The notes below the pieces were generated by a model. It had not been told where the DNA came from and searched no databases. It saw only the letters and a program-made list of their open reading frames with translations. A stretch of DNA of 38,217 bases from a virus. The DNA lies in IMG/VR virus record IMGVR_UViG_3300031758_000215, positions 1 to 38,217 of that record; one strand, given 5' to 3'. This document shows, piece after piece, positions 29,129 through 36,791 of this stretch (position 1 is the stretch's first letter; each line of letters opens with the position of its first letter). The translations under genes and the position numbers were made by a program.

Positions 29129-31284
29129 GCCATACCCTCGCCCATCATCGGAGCCTCACGAGGCGCTTCCGGGGGCATCAAATCACCTGTTGACATCATA
29201 CCCGAAATTGTGCCCATAACGATGTCCTGAATCTGCTCTTCGTTCAAGCCGGACTGGACAGCGCTAATACGCTTGGTTTCGGCGTCATACGCCTTGACCT
29301 GCGCCTCGTACTCCTTGATCCGCAGTTCCGTGGCTTCCATCGAACGCGAGACGTTCTGGAGCATCTGGAACATCTGATCCATCTCAGCGCCCATCGCTTC
29401 AATCTGCTGGTTAGCAGCCTGCAACGCTGGGTCTTCGTCTGGATCGGCAAGCAGTTTCGGATCAATGGTCTTAGAGAGACGCTTGGCGATTTCCTGCGCT
29501 CCCGGCCAATCCATGTTCTTGACGAACAGGTCGCCTGCCACGCCCCAAAGGTTCGGGTTGGCTTGCAGGATTTGCGACATCGCGTCCATCGCTTCTTGGC
29601 GCTTGGTCATGTAAGACGGGCCGGTCGTGACGGCTACGTCGTACTTACCAACGGACGGGTTGTAGATTTTCTCAATAACAACGCCAGCCTGATCCACCAA
29701 CTTGCGGACAGGCTCTTGCTGCATCGGGTCGATACGCACCGTCGAGGTTTCCCCGTCGATGCCGATGATGCGAGCGATACGCTGGGTATCGTAAATCTTC
29801 GGAATCAAGTCAACGAGTTGACGCGTAACGTAGCGGATAGCGCGGGCAAGGTTATCGACGTAATGATATGACCCCGTATCGCCCTGACGTTCACGCGCCA
29901 ATATGGCTCGACCCGAGCGCTCGTTCGACGTGGCGCCAAGGCTAGAGTCATAGTAGCCCGTCGTAGACTTAATGTCGTCCGACGCGCCCATCTTAGCCTG
30001 AATAAGCCCCGTTTGTGCAAGGGGTGGGGCGGCACGTTGGGGCAGCGGCAGCATGTTGCCAGCGCCGTCCGTAACGTCAGGATTAACCTCCAAATACGGC
30101 CAGTTCTGGGTATTGGCAGTCTTCCACTGATGCTCGTATCCCTCAAACTGCCCACCGTAGCCGATAAACGGCGCTTTGGGGGCCAAGGCAAGCATTTCCG
30201 CCTCTTGGGATACCCAGTAGTTGTACATGCGCTGCGCGTCTTTAGCGTTACGCACGAGGCCGCTGATGTAGATACGGCCTTCAACCTCGTACTCGTTGCC
30301 GACTACGCGGACAACCGGAATCGACTTACCCGGCCACTCCTGCTCTTCCAGCACCTCGTAGCCGTTCGTCTTCATCCACTTAATCTTGCGAATGTCTACG
30401 TCACGGGTGCGAACAGGGGCGAGGCCCATAGCCTCCATCTGCGCGGCTTCGGGCGAGTCGGCGTAGGCGGTCATACCGCCCGGATACAGGTTTAACTTCG
30501 CTTTTTCATAGTAAGCGTAGAAGTATTCCGCAATCCGTACTGAATCGTCGGTAATCCACTGCGCCAGATTCTCGTCACCAATACCACGGCTCTGGATCGA
30601 CGAGATGGGTTCGGCGTCAGGAAAATGACGCTCAAACTCCTCACGGGGCATGTCCTCGGTTATGAAACACCATTCTGCATCGGCTCCGCACGGGTCTTGG
30701 ATGTGCGGGTCCATATATACCGAGAACGAGTTACGAACGCGAGCAATACGAATGTCTTGGTCAAACGAATCGGGGTCGCAATACTCGGTCAGGATGCGGA
30801 TATAGCCTTCGCCATACGTGACTTGGTTTTCGCAAGCCGTGTCGTAGGCAACGTCGGCATCCGAGATGTACTCGATGTGCCGGACGATACCGTCAAACAC
30901 CTCGGCGACTTCAATGTCTGCCTTGTCATCGACCGGGATGACTTTGCCAGCAGGACGGTTCTGGCGTTGGTCGTTAGTGACCTGTCGAACGTGCTGGGGC
31001 AGTTTGTTGATGGTGAGGCAGGGACGAGCGTTGATCGTCTGACCTTGCACTGCGCCACGGGTGGCTAAGACCTCTTGCGGCCACTGCCAGCGGTTGTCCG
31101 GGCTACCCGCCATAAAGCGCAGGTCGTCCAGTTCGCTGTCCCGAGACTCGCTATACGCCGTCAGGGACAACTGCATCCGGGTACGCGCTTGGGCGAGGAT
31201 ATCGCCCGTACTACGCGCACGGCGGCTCTCGGGCGTATTAGCCACCTGAGCCGCGCCCTTCATCCCTGTCGGGTCTTTAGCCAT
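29125..31284 (-). CDS. Portal protein, P22 gp1-like
   Basis: The 719-residue protein (725 in P22) has the features of P22-type portals: the N-terminal ARTRMQLSLTAYSESRDSEL, then AGSPDNRWQWPQEVLATRGA, PCLTINKLPQHVRQVTNDQR, and YSTQ-like dodecamer-core segments such as NQVTYGEGYIRILTEYCDPD. The C-terminal helix (TELRIKEYEAQVKAYDAETK) corresponds to the barrel of gp1. It forms the ring through which DNA enters, and it docks the terminase. It overlaps small genes on both sides. Confidence 0.93.
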   Translation of the reverse strand: MAKDPTGMKGAAQVANTPESRRARSTGDILAQARTRMQLSLTAYSESRDSELDDLRFMAGSPDNRWQWPQEVLATRGAVQGQTINARPCLTINKLPQHVRQVTNDQRQNRPAGKVIPVDDKADIEVAEVFDGIVRHIEYISDADVAYDTACENQVTYGEGYIRILTEYCDPDSFDQDIRIARVRNSFSVYMDPHIQDPCGADAEWCFITEDMPREEFERHFPDAEPISSIQSRGIGDENLAQWITDDSVRIAEYFYAYYEKAKLNLYPGGMTAYADSPEAAQMEAMGLAPVRTRDVDIRKIKWMKTNGYEVLEEQEWPGKSIPVVRVVGNEYEVEGRIYISGLVRNAKDAQRMYNYWVSQEAEMLALAPKAPFIGYGGQFEGYEHQWKTANTQNWPYLEVNPDVTDGAGNMLPLPQRAAPPLAQTGLIQAKMGASDDIKSTTGYYDSSLGATSNERSGRAILARERQGDTGSYHYVDNLARAIRYVTRQLVDLIPKIYDTQRIARIIGIDGETSTVRIDPMQQEPVRKLVDQAGVVIEKIYNPSVGKYDVAVTTGPSYMTKRQEAMDAMSQILQANPNLWGVAGDLFVKNMDWPGAQEIAKRLSKTIDPKLLADPDEDPALQAANQQIEAMGAEMDQMFQMLQNVSRSMEATELRIKEYEAQVKAYDAETKRISAVQSGLNEEQIQDIVMGTISGMMSTGDLMPPEAPREAPMMGEGMA

Positions 31285-31421
31285 TACTTGCCCTTCTTAC
31301 CGGCTTTGCGCTTTACCGAATACGCGATGGCAACAGCCTGCTTAACAGGCTTGCCAGCCTTCACTTCAGCGCGAATGTTCTTACGAAAAGCCCCCTTAGA
31401 GGCGGACTTTACGAGAGGCAT
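31284..31421 (-). CDS. Small basic protein, 45 aa
   Basis: The ATG at 31421 begins [20 protein letters not shown] and ends [10 protein letters not shown]; its stop overlaps the portal start and its start overlaps the upstream stop (TAATG at both ends). The segment [20 protein letters not shown] is a type of short Lys-rich phage protein seen next to terminase and portal genes. One of four consecutive small, very basic proteins; nucleic-acid binding during packaging is plausible. No tested function known to me. Confidence 0.75.
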   Translation of the reverse strand: MPLVKSASKGAFRKNIRAEVKAGKPVKQAVAIAYSVKRKAGKKGK

Positions 31422-31609
31422 TAACGCATACCCCGTTTCATCGGAGTCGGTCGGAAATCAACCGCAGTGCGGATCATGTCCTCGTTAACGCGCTTCGGCA
31501 TACGCGGAGCAGGCATCCGGGGTTTCTGCATCCGGCTGTTTTGAATCATGTCACCGACTGTTGCGCCGGGAGACACGCCGATTGGACCGGGGTTTTTCTT
31601 TCCGTACAT
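31421..31609 (-). CDS. Small basic protein, 62 aa, Met/Pro/Arg-rich
   Basis: The frame runs from ATG 31609 with [20 protein letters not shown] and continues [20 protein letters not shown] to KRGMR. Low complexity, Pro/Met/Arg-rich and probably disordered. TAATG overlaps with the next gene and a five-base gap upstream place it in the terL-portal group. It may bind DNA or portal; no homologue recognised. Confidence 0.62.
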   Translation of the reverse strand: MYGKKNPGPIGVSPGATVGDMIQNSRMQKPRMPAPRMPKRVNEDMIRTAVDFRPTPMKRGMR

Positions 31610-31614
31610 GTTTT

Positions 31615-31788
31615 TTAACCTTTTTTGGAGGATTTACGGGGCTTTCGGGCGGTAAGGGCTGACTTTCGGAAAGCGGCAGCCGTTGGAGCGCCTTTAGCGC
31701 CAGGTTTACGCATTTTCTCGCCCGATCCCGCAGCGATTCGAGCGCGTTTTTCATGAATTCGAGCATATAGACCCTTTTTTGCAGCCAT
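31615..31788 (-). CDS. Small basic protein, 57 aa
   Basis: The ATG at 31788 has GGAAG eight bases upstream, and gives MAAKKGLYARIHEKRARIAA followed by GSGEKMRKPGAKGAPTAAAF and a Lys/Arg tail. The longer frame to 31833 is rejected because it overlaps the gene before without a start site. This is a very common short phage protein type with the motif YARIHxKRxRIAAGSGEKMRKPG; its role is unknown, but the charge and position suggest contact with DNA during packaging. Confidence 0.78.
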   Translation of the reverse strand: MAAKKGLYARIHEKRARIAAGSGEKMRKPGAKGAPTAAAFRKSALTARKPRKSSKKG

Positions 31789-31789
31789 T

Positions 31790-32047
31790 TCAGCACTTCC
31801 ACCGCTTGAGGGATGCCTTGGCTCGCTCGCCATTCTTGGCGTTGCGGGCTACTGCGCCCATGCGTTTACAGAAAGATCGTTTACGAGCAGCGTCCTTTTC
31901 CGTTTTAGGGTTAGGCGCAGGCGGTTTCAACTTAGAACCCGTCGCCCGATTGTACCGAGCGCGGCCTTTGGCGGTCAATCCAGCCCCTCTTGACACCGGC
32001 AACTTTTCTCCTCTCTTAATTGAGAGGCTAACCGACTTGCGTGCCAT
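31790..32047 (-). CDS. Small basic protein, 85 aa, DUF6321-like
   Basis: The protein MARKSVSLSIKRGEKLPVSR has GAGLTAKGRARYNRATGSKL, PPAPNPKTEKDAARKRSFCK, RMGAVARNAKN and the end RAKASLKRWKC. This resembles a phage family I recall as DUF6321, of basic proteins with a Cys-containing helix. It starts one base after the terL stop. Function unknown; the charge suggests nucleic-acid binding. Confidence 0.75.
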   Translation of the reverse strand: MARKSVSLSIKRGEKLPVSRGAGLTAKGRARYNRATGSKLKPPAPNPKTEKDAARKRSFCKRMGAVARNAKNGERAKASLKRWKC

Positions 32048-33577
32048 CTATGCTCCCATCCAAGTGTTGATCATGCCGCTTTCGCGGCTTGTGGTAATCG
32101 TGCGGGGACGCTCGCGGTATTCGCGGTGCGCGACCGGGTATGCAAACGTGACAGCGATGGCGTCGGCAGCGTCGGGCGATGCAAGGCCACGCGATTTCAT
32201 GTCCTTCTTAGACTCCAGCAAGATAGCGCCAGAGGAATTGATCTTCTGCTTTGGACCTGTGAGGTCGGCTTTAAGTTGCCGGTCGTTCGGCAGCGCAGCG
32301 TCTTTCAGCCACGCTTTCATTTCGCCCCACAACTCTGCACGCTTGTTTTGCCACATAGCCGGGGTCTTGGACTTCCATCCGAAGTTGACGCCACGCACCA
32401 CCTTATAACGCTGCTCTTTAAGGCGATCAAGGATGCCGTAGCCTAGTCCGCCTTCGTCGAGGACGACGAGGGCCGGGCTATATTCTTCAATCGCGTCGAT
32501 AACGCGGCCCACAATCTCCATCGTGTCTTCGCCTTTGAAGCGTTTGATGGCGATGATGTCGCGGCCCTTACGCACAGCAATTACCGTCGAGTCTGCTCCG
32601 CTTCGCGCTGGATCGACTCCAATAACGATAGGCGCTGTTTCATCCTTATACCGGGCACGAGCCATGGCCTGATCCACCAGGCTAGGCGGTATAAATTGGT
32701 CGTCACCTTCTGACGGAAACTCTCCATAGACTTCCACCTTGGCTTGCGGTGAGTCGATGCCGTATTCGTCGATGATCTGTTGATACACCGACTTATCGGT
32801 TTCTTCAACGGTGCGAGCGTCAATGTTGCGGGTGTTCCAGAACGCACGCTTAGAGTGGAACGCCTCAAAGAAGTAACCCTCGTTACGACGGGGGTTGCTA
32901 AACGACATCCAGAAACGGTGCGGGGTGTTCTCCGTAAAGAAGCCTGCCGTCACCGACCAGATGGGGTCAGGAATACCGCTGGCTTCGTCGAAGATCACCA
33001 TAACGCCATCGAAGTTGTGGACACCGGCATACGAGTCGGGGTTCTCTTCGGACCACAGGCGACCCTCAACAGACCAGTAACGAGTACCTTTCTTAAGGTC
33101 ACGTTCAACCAGTTCGGCAAGCCATTTAGCAGGCATCACGCGGGTGGCGCTAATCTCAAACCAATGCGAGTTGATGAGGAGTGCTGCCCACTTAGTAATT
33201 TCTGCCCATGTGATCGAGCGTAACTGCGCTTCCGAGTTAGCCGACACAATGGTCGTTGAGCCAATCCGGGTACTCAGCATCCAGAGGATGAGCCACGACA
33301 CCAGCGCAGACTTGCCGATACCGCGACCCGAAGCCGTAGCCATACGCAGGACTTCGTAGGAGGTTGCGGCCTTATTCTTCGCAACATGTGCGGCGATGTC
33401 GCGCAGGATTTCCCGCTGCCACTTACGCGGACCCTTGAAGTGTTCGAGCGGCGTGCCTTTCTGGCCCCAAGGGAAAGCGAGCAGCACGAAGGCCTCTGGG
33501 TCGTCCTTGATCGTGGGCGACCAAAGTTTGCTCATCAGCAACTCTTCTTCTTCGGGGCTATAGATCGGCTGTTGCAT
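32048..33577 (-). CDS. terL: Terminase large subunit
   Basis: The 509-residue protein has the two-domain terminase form. ATPase: Walker A SGRGIGKS at 83-90, Walker B VMVIFDEAS at 192-200 and coupling motif SFSNP at about 225-229. RNase H-like nuclease: GVDPARSGADS at 320-330, LVVLDEGG at 370-377 (Asp374) and SPDAADAIAVTF near the end. It packages the genome into procapsids and cuts concatemers. Headful cutting would suit the redundant contig ends. The ATG overlaps the upstream stop as TAATG. Confidence 0.95.
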   Translation of the reverse strand: MQQPIYSPEEEELLMSKLWSPTIKDDPEAFVLLAFPWGQKGTPLEHFKGPRKWQREILRDIAAHVAKNKAATSYEVLRMATASGRGIGKSALVSWLILWMLSTRIGSTTIVSANSEAQLRSITWAEITKWAALLINSHWFEISATRVMPAKWLAELVERDLKKGTRYWSVEGRLWSEENPDSYAGVHNFDGVMVIFDEASGIPDPIWSVTAGFFTENTPHRFWMSFSNPRRNEGYFFEAFHSKRAFWNTRNIDARTVEETDKSVYQQIIDEYGIDSPQAKVEVYGEFPSEGDDQFIPPSLVDQAMARARYKDETAPIVIGVDPARSGADSTVIAVRKGRDIIAIKRFKGEDTMEIVGRVIDAIEEYSPALVVLDEGGLGYGILDRLKEQRYKVVRGVNFGWKSKTPAMWQNKRAELWGEMKAWLKDAALPNDRQLKADLTGPKQKINSSGAILLESKKDMKSRGLASPDAADAIAVTFAYPVAHREYRERPRTITTSRESGMINTWMGA

Positions 33578-34479
33578 TACTTAACGCGCTGCAAGTTTGC
33601 GGGGTCTCGAACCATGACTTGTTGCACCTGCCCACCCGGCGACACGTCTACGACCGAATCAATACCAGCAATATCCATAGCGCGAATAAAGTCAGAATAG
33701 TCATTGAATGGATTCCCGTTTTCGTCGTACGACAATTTAGAACGACGAATACCCTTGATTTGCCCTTTTTTGTCTATGCCAAAAACCCTGTATGCAAGTT
33801 CAGGGTCAACCTTTTTGACGGCTTTAAACGCTTGACGGTTAGCCGCGTTGGCTCGGGGTGTGTTTGGCGTAAACCCTTCGTCGTCAAAGTACAACGATTT
33901 TTTAATATCTGGTTTCCATTGGGTCAGGCTGCCTTTATCAGTGGCAAAGCCTTCGGCATAAGCCTTGGCGCCAACATAGGAACCGGGGCCAAGCGCCGCC
34001 ATTTTTGAATACGCGCCTTTTACGTTAGGGTCAAACTGTTCAAATGCTGGGTTTGGCGAGCCATGCCAAAGGTCGCCAAATGCGCGTTCAGGCTCGGTAA
34101 TGCGAGACACTGGCGCAGGCGCACCACGCACGCCCATCGGCACGTTACCGCCAATGAGTTCACCGAGGCCAAGGGCACCGGACATGGCTTTCTGGCGAGC
34201 AGCACGCAGCATATCCAACACGATACGTGGGTCAGTTCCCATCTGCCGTGCGGCTTCTATAAGCGCTTGGGCAGTGGCTACCGGCTGCGTTACTAATTGC
34301 TTGGTGCCTTCTAGTTGGTCGGTCAGTCCGCGACCCATGCCTATAGAAAGGTTAATCAGGCGATCCTGCATCCCGTAACGAGAAGGCGTCTGCGGCAGCA
34401 TTCCCGGCTCTAGCGGTGCAGGGACGTAAGACGCTAAGGAGTTACGTAAAGGGGGAGCAAGACGGTTATTCGGCGGCAT
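33577..34479 (-). CDS. ADP-ribosyltransferase-like domain protein between terminase genes
   Basis: The 300-residue protein has a Pro-rich N-terminal part (1-125) with a helical segment (MGRGLTDQLEGTKQLVTQPV), and a C-terminal domain resembling the ADP-ribosyltransferase folds of phage polyvalent proteins. DLWHGSPNPAFEQFD (136-150, His139) matches the HG[ST] motif, ALGPGSYVGAKAYAEGF (162-178, Tyr168) the second GxGxY motif, and AGIDSVVDVS with VQQVMVRDPANL (271-296) the final strand. Glu of the usual third motif is replaced by Gln286/287, so activity is uncertain. Its overlaps with terS and terL suggest co-expression with packaging genes. It may be carried into the virion; this is inference. 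Confidence 0.7.
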   Translation of the reverse strand: MPPNNRLAPPLRNSLASYVPAPLEPGMLPQTPSRYGMQDRLINLSIGMGRGLTDQLEGTKQLVTQPVATAQALIEAARQMGTDPRIVLDMLRAARQKAMSGALGLGELIGGNVPMGVRGAPAPVSRITEPERAFGDLWHGSPNPAFEQFDPNVKGAYSKMAALGPGSYVGAKAYAEGFATDKGSLTQWKPDIKKSLYFDDEGFTPNTPRANAANRQAFKAVKKVDPELAYRVFGIDKKGQIKGIRRSKLSYDENGNPFNDYSDFIRAMDIAGIDSVVDVSPGGQVQQVMVRDPANLQRVK

Positions 34480-34957
34480 GGGCTGAAACCTCCTGCTGAT
34501 ACTTTACCGGCTCAGTAGCCTCATGCGCTAATTGATCCGGTGTAGCGTCATATACGCGGCCCGCCAAGACGCGAGATTCTGCCTCTTGCAGCGCGGCGAC
34601 AATACTAATCTGGGATTTGATATCCACTTGGACTTGCTGTTTGGCGACCCATCCGTGAAGGTGGGTAAGCAGGGCGAGGGCTGCCTTGCTATCTCCCTCA
34701 AGCGCGGCAGAGCGCAATTGAGCCGCAGCCTCAACCTCAGAGTCCGCACGACCTTTCCCCTCAGCGACCGCAGCCGCGTTATCTAACTGGCAAAGTCTAC
34801 GGTACTCGACGGGCAGCAACCCAGCCGCAAAGGCCAAGGCATCACCCTTTAGCCCGAGTTTAGCGGCGTTGTAAATCTTCTCCAGAACCTCCGGCGATGC
34901 CTTCAGTTCACGAGGCGCAAAAGGAATGGACTTAAAGGATTCTGTTACGAGGTTCAT
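34466..34957 (-). CDS. terS: Terminase small subunit (putative)
   Basis: The ATG at 34957 begins MNLVTESFKSIPFAPRELKA (163 residues); the longer frame to 35041 has no supported start. A helix-turn-helix-like segment (SPEVLEKIYNAAKLGLKGDA, FAAGLLPVEYRRLCQLDNAA) fits small-terminase DNA-binding domains, and helices with Ala/Glu follow (EVEAAAQLRSAALEGDSKAA). The position before terL supports the call. It would recognise the packaging site, perhaps in the repeat-rich region just upstream. It overlaps the next gene by 14 bases. Confidence 0.78.
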   Translation of the reverse strand: MNLVTESFKSIPFAPRELKASPEVLEKIYNAAKLGLKGDALAFAAGLLPVEYRRLCQLDNAAAVAEGKGRADSEVEAAAQLRSAALEGDSKAALALLTHLHGWVAKQQVQVDIKSQISIVAALQEAESRVLAGRVYDATPDQLAHEATEPVKYQQEVSAHAAE

Positions 34958-35135
34958 ACCGGAACTCTTTGCCAGAACAGGCGGGAACGTCAGACATCCA
35001 ACCGTGGTGGGTGGCATGGGCACACCAGACCTTCTCAGCAACCTTAGTCACTTCAGCAGCCCAGAAGCAAGATCGGCACACCAAAGCCTTGGCAGCAAAC
35101 TCTGCCCACTCCAACTCCGACATACGTATCGACAT
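34932..35135 (-). CDS. Small Cys/His-rich protein
   Basis: From ATG 35135 (alternative ATG 35123) the frame gives MSIRMSELEWAEFAAKALVC, then CRSCFWAAEVTKVAEKVWCA and HATHHGWMSDVPACSGKEFR, 67 residues with paired cysteines and histidines that could bind zinc. It overlaps terS by 26 bases. No good ribosome binding site is seen. If real it is the first gene of the late block. Similar short zinc-finger-like proteins precede terminase genes in some phages, but identity is unproven. Confidence 0.5.
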   Translation of the reverse strand: MSIRMSELEWAEFAAKALVCRSCFWAAEVTKVAEKVWCAHATHHGWMSDVPACSGKEFRYEPRNRIL

Positions 35136-35184
35136 AAGCGGACTGTAACAGAAGGTTTGGCAAGGAAGGAAGAGCAAGAGCAAA

Positions 35185-35241
35185 TTGGGCTACGCCCAAC
35201 CAGTCTGCTCTAGCGAGCAGCAACGTGCAGGGTGATCCTGC
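35185..35241. other. Three consecutive hairpins upstream of the late block
   Basis: TTGGGC-tac-GCCCAA (35185-35199), CTGCTC-tagc-GAGCAG (35205-35220) and GCAGG-gtgat-CCTGC (35227-35241) are perfect short stems in a row. They would lie in the 5' leader of a late leftward transcript or form DNA structure near the origin or packaging site. The 35136-35500 stretch holds no convincing gene. Confidence 0.55.
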
Positions 35242-35431
35242 CGGGAGGCCGCGATCTCCAACAACCGTGGAGCCTGTGTGCCGAGGCGGAAGCGTCTAGG
35301 GATACGTTTAGTGCCTTAGATTGTGCGGCTCTTGGACATTCAAATTATCCAAGTCATCAAAACCGCTTCAGTTACCTCTCGGTCGCTACCAGCGCATCTG
35401 GTCAGACGTTGCAAAAGGAATGTTAGCAGAG

Positions 35432-35636
35432 TTTAAAAAAAATAAAAAAGTTTTTGTGAGGGCATCGTAATCGTGACCGGGCGACCCATGGCCCTACCCC
35501 CCCCTGTTGTTTTGCCACAACACCCTGTTGTGCGTGTACCACAACCCTAGACGCGAATGGTTATCATCATGCGTAAGAGAATCGTTTGCAATACGTAGAT
35601 GTTGCGTAGATGCAACACGTTGCGTTTGTGCAACAC
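35432..35636. other. Candidate origin: AT-rich tract plus dyads and iteron-like repeats
   Basis: An AT-rich run (35432-35455, tttaaaaaaaataaaaaag-like) is followed by two similar dyads, TGTTGT-tttgcc-ACAACA (35505-35522) and GTTGTG-cgtgtac-CACAAC (35527-35545), each after CCCTGTTGT. Two tandem 18-base units GTTGCGTnnnTGCAACAC follow at 35601-35618 and 35619-35636. A melting region next to short protein-binding repeats is the usual makeup of an origin. The assignment is a structural guess. Confidence 0.5.
35601..35636. repeat. Two tandem 18-bp iteron-like units
   Basis: GTTGCGTAGATGCAACAC and GTTGCGTTTGTGCAACAC abut exactly and differ only in three central bases. Each carries the inverted arms GTTGC and GCAAC. 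A further TGCAACAC lies at about 35675-35682. Likely binding sites for an HTH protein such as the one at 123. Confidence 0.8.
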
Positions 35637-35910
35637 CTGGACGTTTGTGGCGAGATCGCAACAAGTGGTGAGGGTGCAACACGGTGGGTGTGCTACTGCA
35701 CTACATCACCCGTTAGGTCAAATAGGCAAGTGTCTTTCAAGTCATTATTTATATCCATCATCAAATTGACTAAGAGACAAATGACCTATTCTGTCCTAAC
35801 TGTCATTTTCCACTTGCGAAACAGTCAGTTAAGCGATCCTAAAAAACTGTCCTTTTAGGTGTCCACTCGATACCTATAAACCACTCGTTTGCGTCTCCGT
35901 TTTGGGTTGA

Positions 35911-35929
35911 TTGGTCACTTTTTGACCAA
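35911..35929. promoter_or_regulatory. Perfect 7-bp inverted repeat, operator-like
   Basis: TTGGTCA, ctttt, TGACCAA form a perfect dyad about 110 bases upstream of the early promoter. It may be a regulator site. As RNA it would be a short hairpin without a U-run beyond. Confidence 0.55.
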
Positions 35930-35945
35930 AATCGTCATTTTCGGG

Positions 35946-35965
35946 CTGTCCGTGACTGTCCGTGA
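35946..35965. repeat. Tandem 10-bp repeat CTGTCCGTGA
   Basis: Two exact abutting copies of CTGTCCGTGA, one of several CTGTC-containing sites between 35791 and 35965 (CTGTCC at 35791 and 35847, CTGTCA at 35800). The spacing of one DNA turn suggests cooperative protein binding upstream of the early promoter. Confidence 0.75.
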
Positions 35966-36023
35966 TGACCTACACAACTAGCACATATTGCATAGCATCT
36001 GAGCATCTATCTATCTGTAAATA

Positions 36024-36071
36024 AATCGTTGACAGCATATGAGCATGGGTATATAAAGGAATCGTTGACAG
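36024..36071. repeat. Direct repeat AATCGTTGACAG around the early promoter
   Basis: AATCGTTGACAG occurs at 36024-36035, covering the -35 box, and at 36060-36071, covering the start site, 36 bases apart. A protein bound to both would shut the promoter. GTTGAC is also the arm of the dyad at 6358-6375 in the cro control region, so one regulator may serve both. Confidence 0.8.
36029..36057 (+). promoter_or_regulatory. Main early rightward promoter
   Basis: TTGACA (36029-36034), a 17-base spacer and TATAAA (36052-36057) make a near-consensus sigma70 promoter. Transcription would start near 36064, about 40 bases before the first ATG at 36103. It fires into the small-gene operon that crosses the contig join. 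Confidence 0.88.
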
Positions 36072-36102
36072 ATAACTACCAGGTAACACGGAGCAACTAG
36101 CC

Positions 36103-36315
36103 ATGTTCAACATTGAAAAATCAGCATTTCGCAAAGGTGAATATGTAGGTTACGCAGATGGTTGCGTGTTCCATATCACCCGCACTAACAGCACTTACGG
36201 AAACTGGTTCGCCAGCGTCTCGCATGGTGACAACGTAGCGAAGTACCGCAACGTGCCAATCTTCGCGCATCGCCTCTCTGATATGTCCGCGAAACTCTCA
36301 GCCCTTGCTAACTAA
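36103..36315 (+). CDS. Early protein 1, 70 aa, unknown
   Basis: The first gene after the early promoter. The ATG at 36103 is preceded by CACGGAG and exactly nine bases. The product MFNIEKSAFRKGEYVGYADG has a beta-rich middle (CVFHITRTNSTYGNWFASVS) and a helical end (LSDMSAKLSALAN). No family recognised. Promoter-proximal early phage proteins often disable host functions, but nothing in the sequence shows a target. Confidence 0.75.
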   Translation: MFNIEKSAFRKGEYVGYADGCVFHITRTNSTYGNWFASVSHGDNVAKYRNVPIFAHRLSDMSAKLSALAN

Positions 36316-36331
36316 CACGGAGCAAACAGAA

Positions 36332-36514
36332 ATGAGCAAGAAATTCACGATTATGGTTGCAGTCGAGTTTGACGGAATCGACGCTGATGACGTTGACGCG
36401 CAAAACATTCTCTTTCAGCAAGTCAACATCGCAACCGAAGACCTTTACCACGGCTTGCAGCAAATGCTACCGGCTCATATCCGCGACCTCGTAGAAGTCA
36501 GCGTTAAAGAGTAA
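36332..36514 (+). CDS. Early protein 2, 60 aa, unknown
   Basis: The ATG at 36332 follows CACGGAG-N9 and gives MSKKFTIMVAVEFDGIDADD with AQNILFQQVNIATEDLYHGL. The longer frame from 36305 is rejected. The beta-alpha layout with an acidic loop and the end RDLVEVSVKE looks like a small alpha/beta fold. It resembles, loosely, small phage early proteins that begin with a similar beta strand (also 37901). Function unknown. Confidence 0.72.
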   Translation: MSKKFTIMVAVEFDGIDADDVDAQNILFQQVNIATEDLYHGLQQMLPAHIRDLVEVSVKE

Positions 36515-36563
36515 CTGTACGAATCCACAAAAAAGATCGCGTAAACCTGTGGGGAATTTACCA

Positions 36564-36791
36564 ATGACACAAGATTGGATGATTTCAGAAATCGCACCCG
36601 AAGTGGTGCGGATGCTTAAGGCGGGTAACGGCCTCAACCTTTCGGAGCAATCGCGCATAGACATAGCCATTGGCCTTGCCTTTGAGAAAGCCATGAGCCG
36701 CTTACCCATTGACGACGCTTCCGACCTTTATTGTGACATTGACGAAAACTATAACCTCTACGTTGCCGCCATTCAGGAGATGTCCAAATGA
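36564..36791 (+). CDS. Early protein 3, 75 aa, helical
   Basis: The ATG at 36564 follows GTGGGG at about nine bases; a GTG at 36549 is less likely. The product MTQDWMISEIAPEVVRMLKA is helical and acidic, ending AAIQEMSK. The start is not of the CACGGAG type, so it may be expressed at another level. Its stop overlaps the next ATG (ATGA). No family recognised. Confidence 0.7.
   Translation: MTQDWMISEIAPEVVRMLKAGNGLNLSEQSRIDIAIGLAFEKAMSRLPIDDASDLYCDIDENYNLYVAAIQEMSK

Noticed and set aside
31551-31802. 83-codon minus-strand frame overlapping the small basic gene at 31615
   Set aside because: The alternative frame carries the well-known YARIHEKRARIAAGSGEK type of protein with a good ribosome binding site; this frame is its shadow.
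35232-35426. 64-codon plus-strand frame beginning with GTG
   Set aside because: Composition is not protein-like and there is no ribosome binding site; the area seems non-coding. A decayed gene cannot be excluded.
35432-35460. A-run followed by TTTTT as a terminator
   Set aside because: There is no GC stem; A/T pairing alone would not terminate. Better read as an AT-rich melting tract.
35610-35858. 82-codon plus-strand frame across the iterons
   Set aside because: It runs through the tandem repeats and dyads and encodes an implausible sequence; explained by chance.
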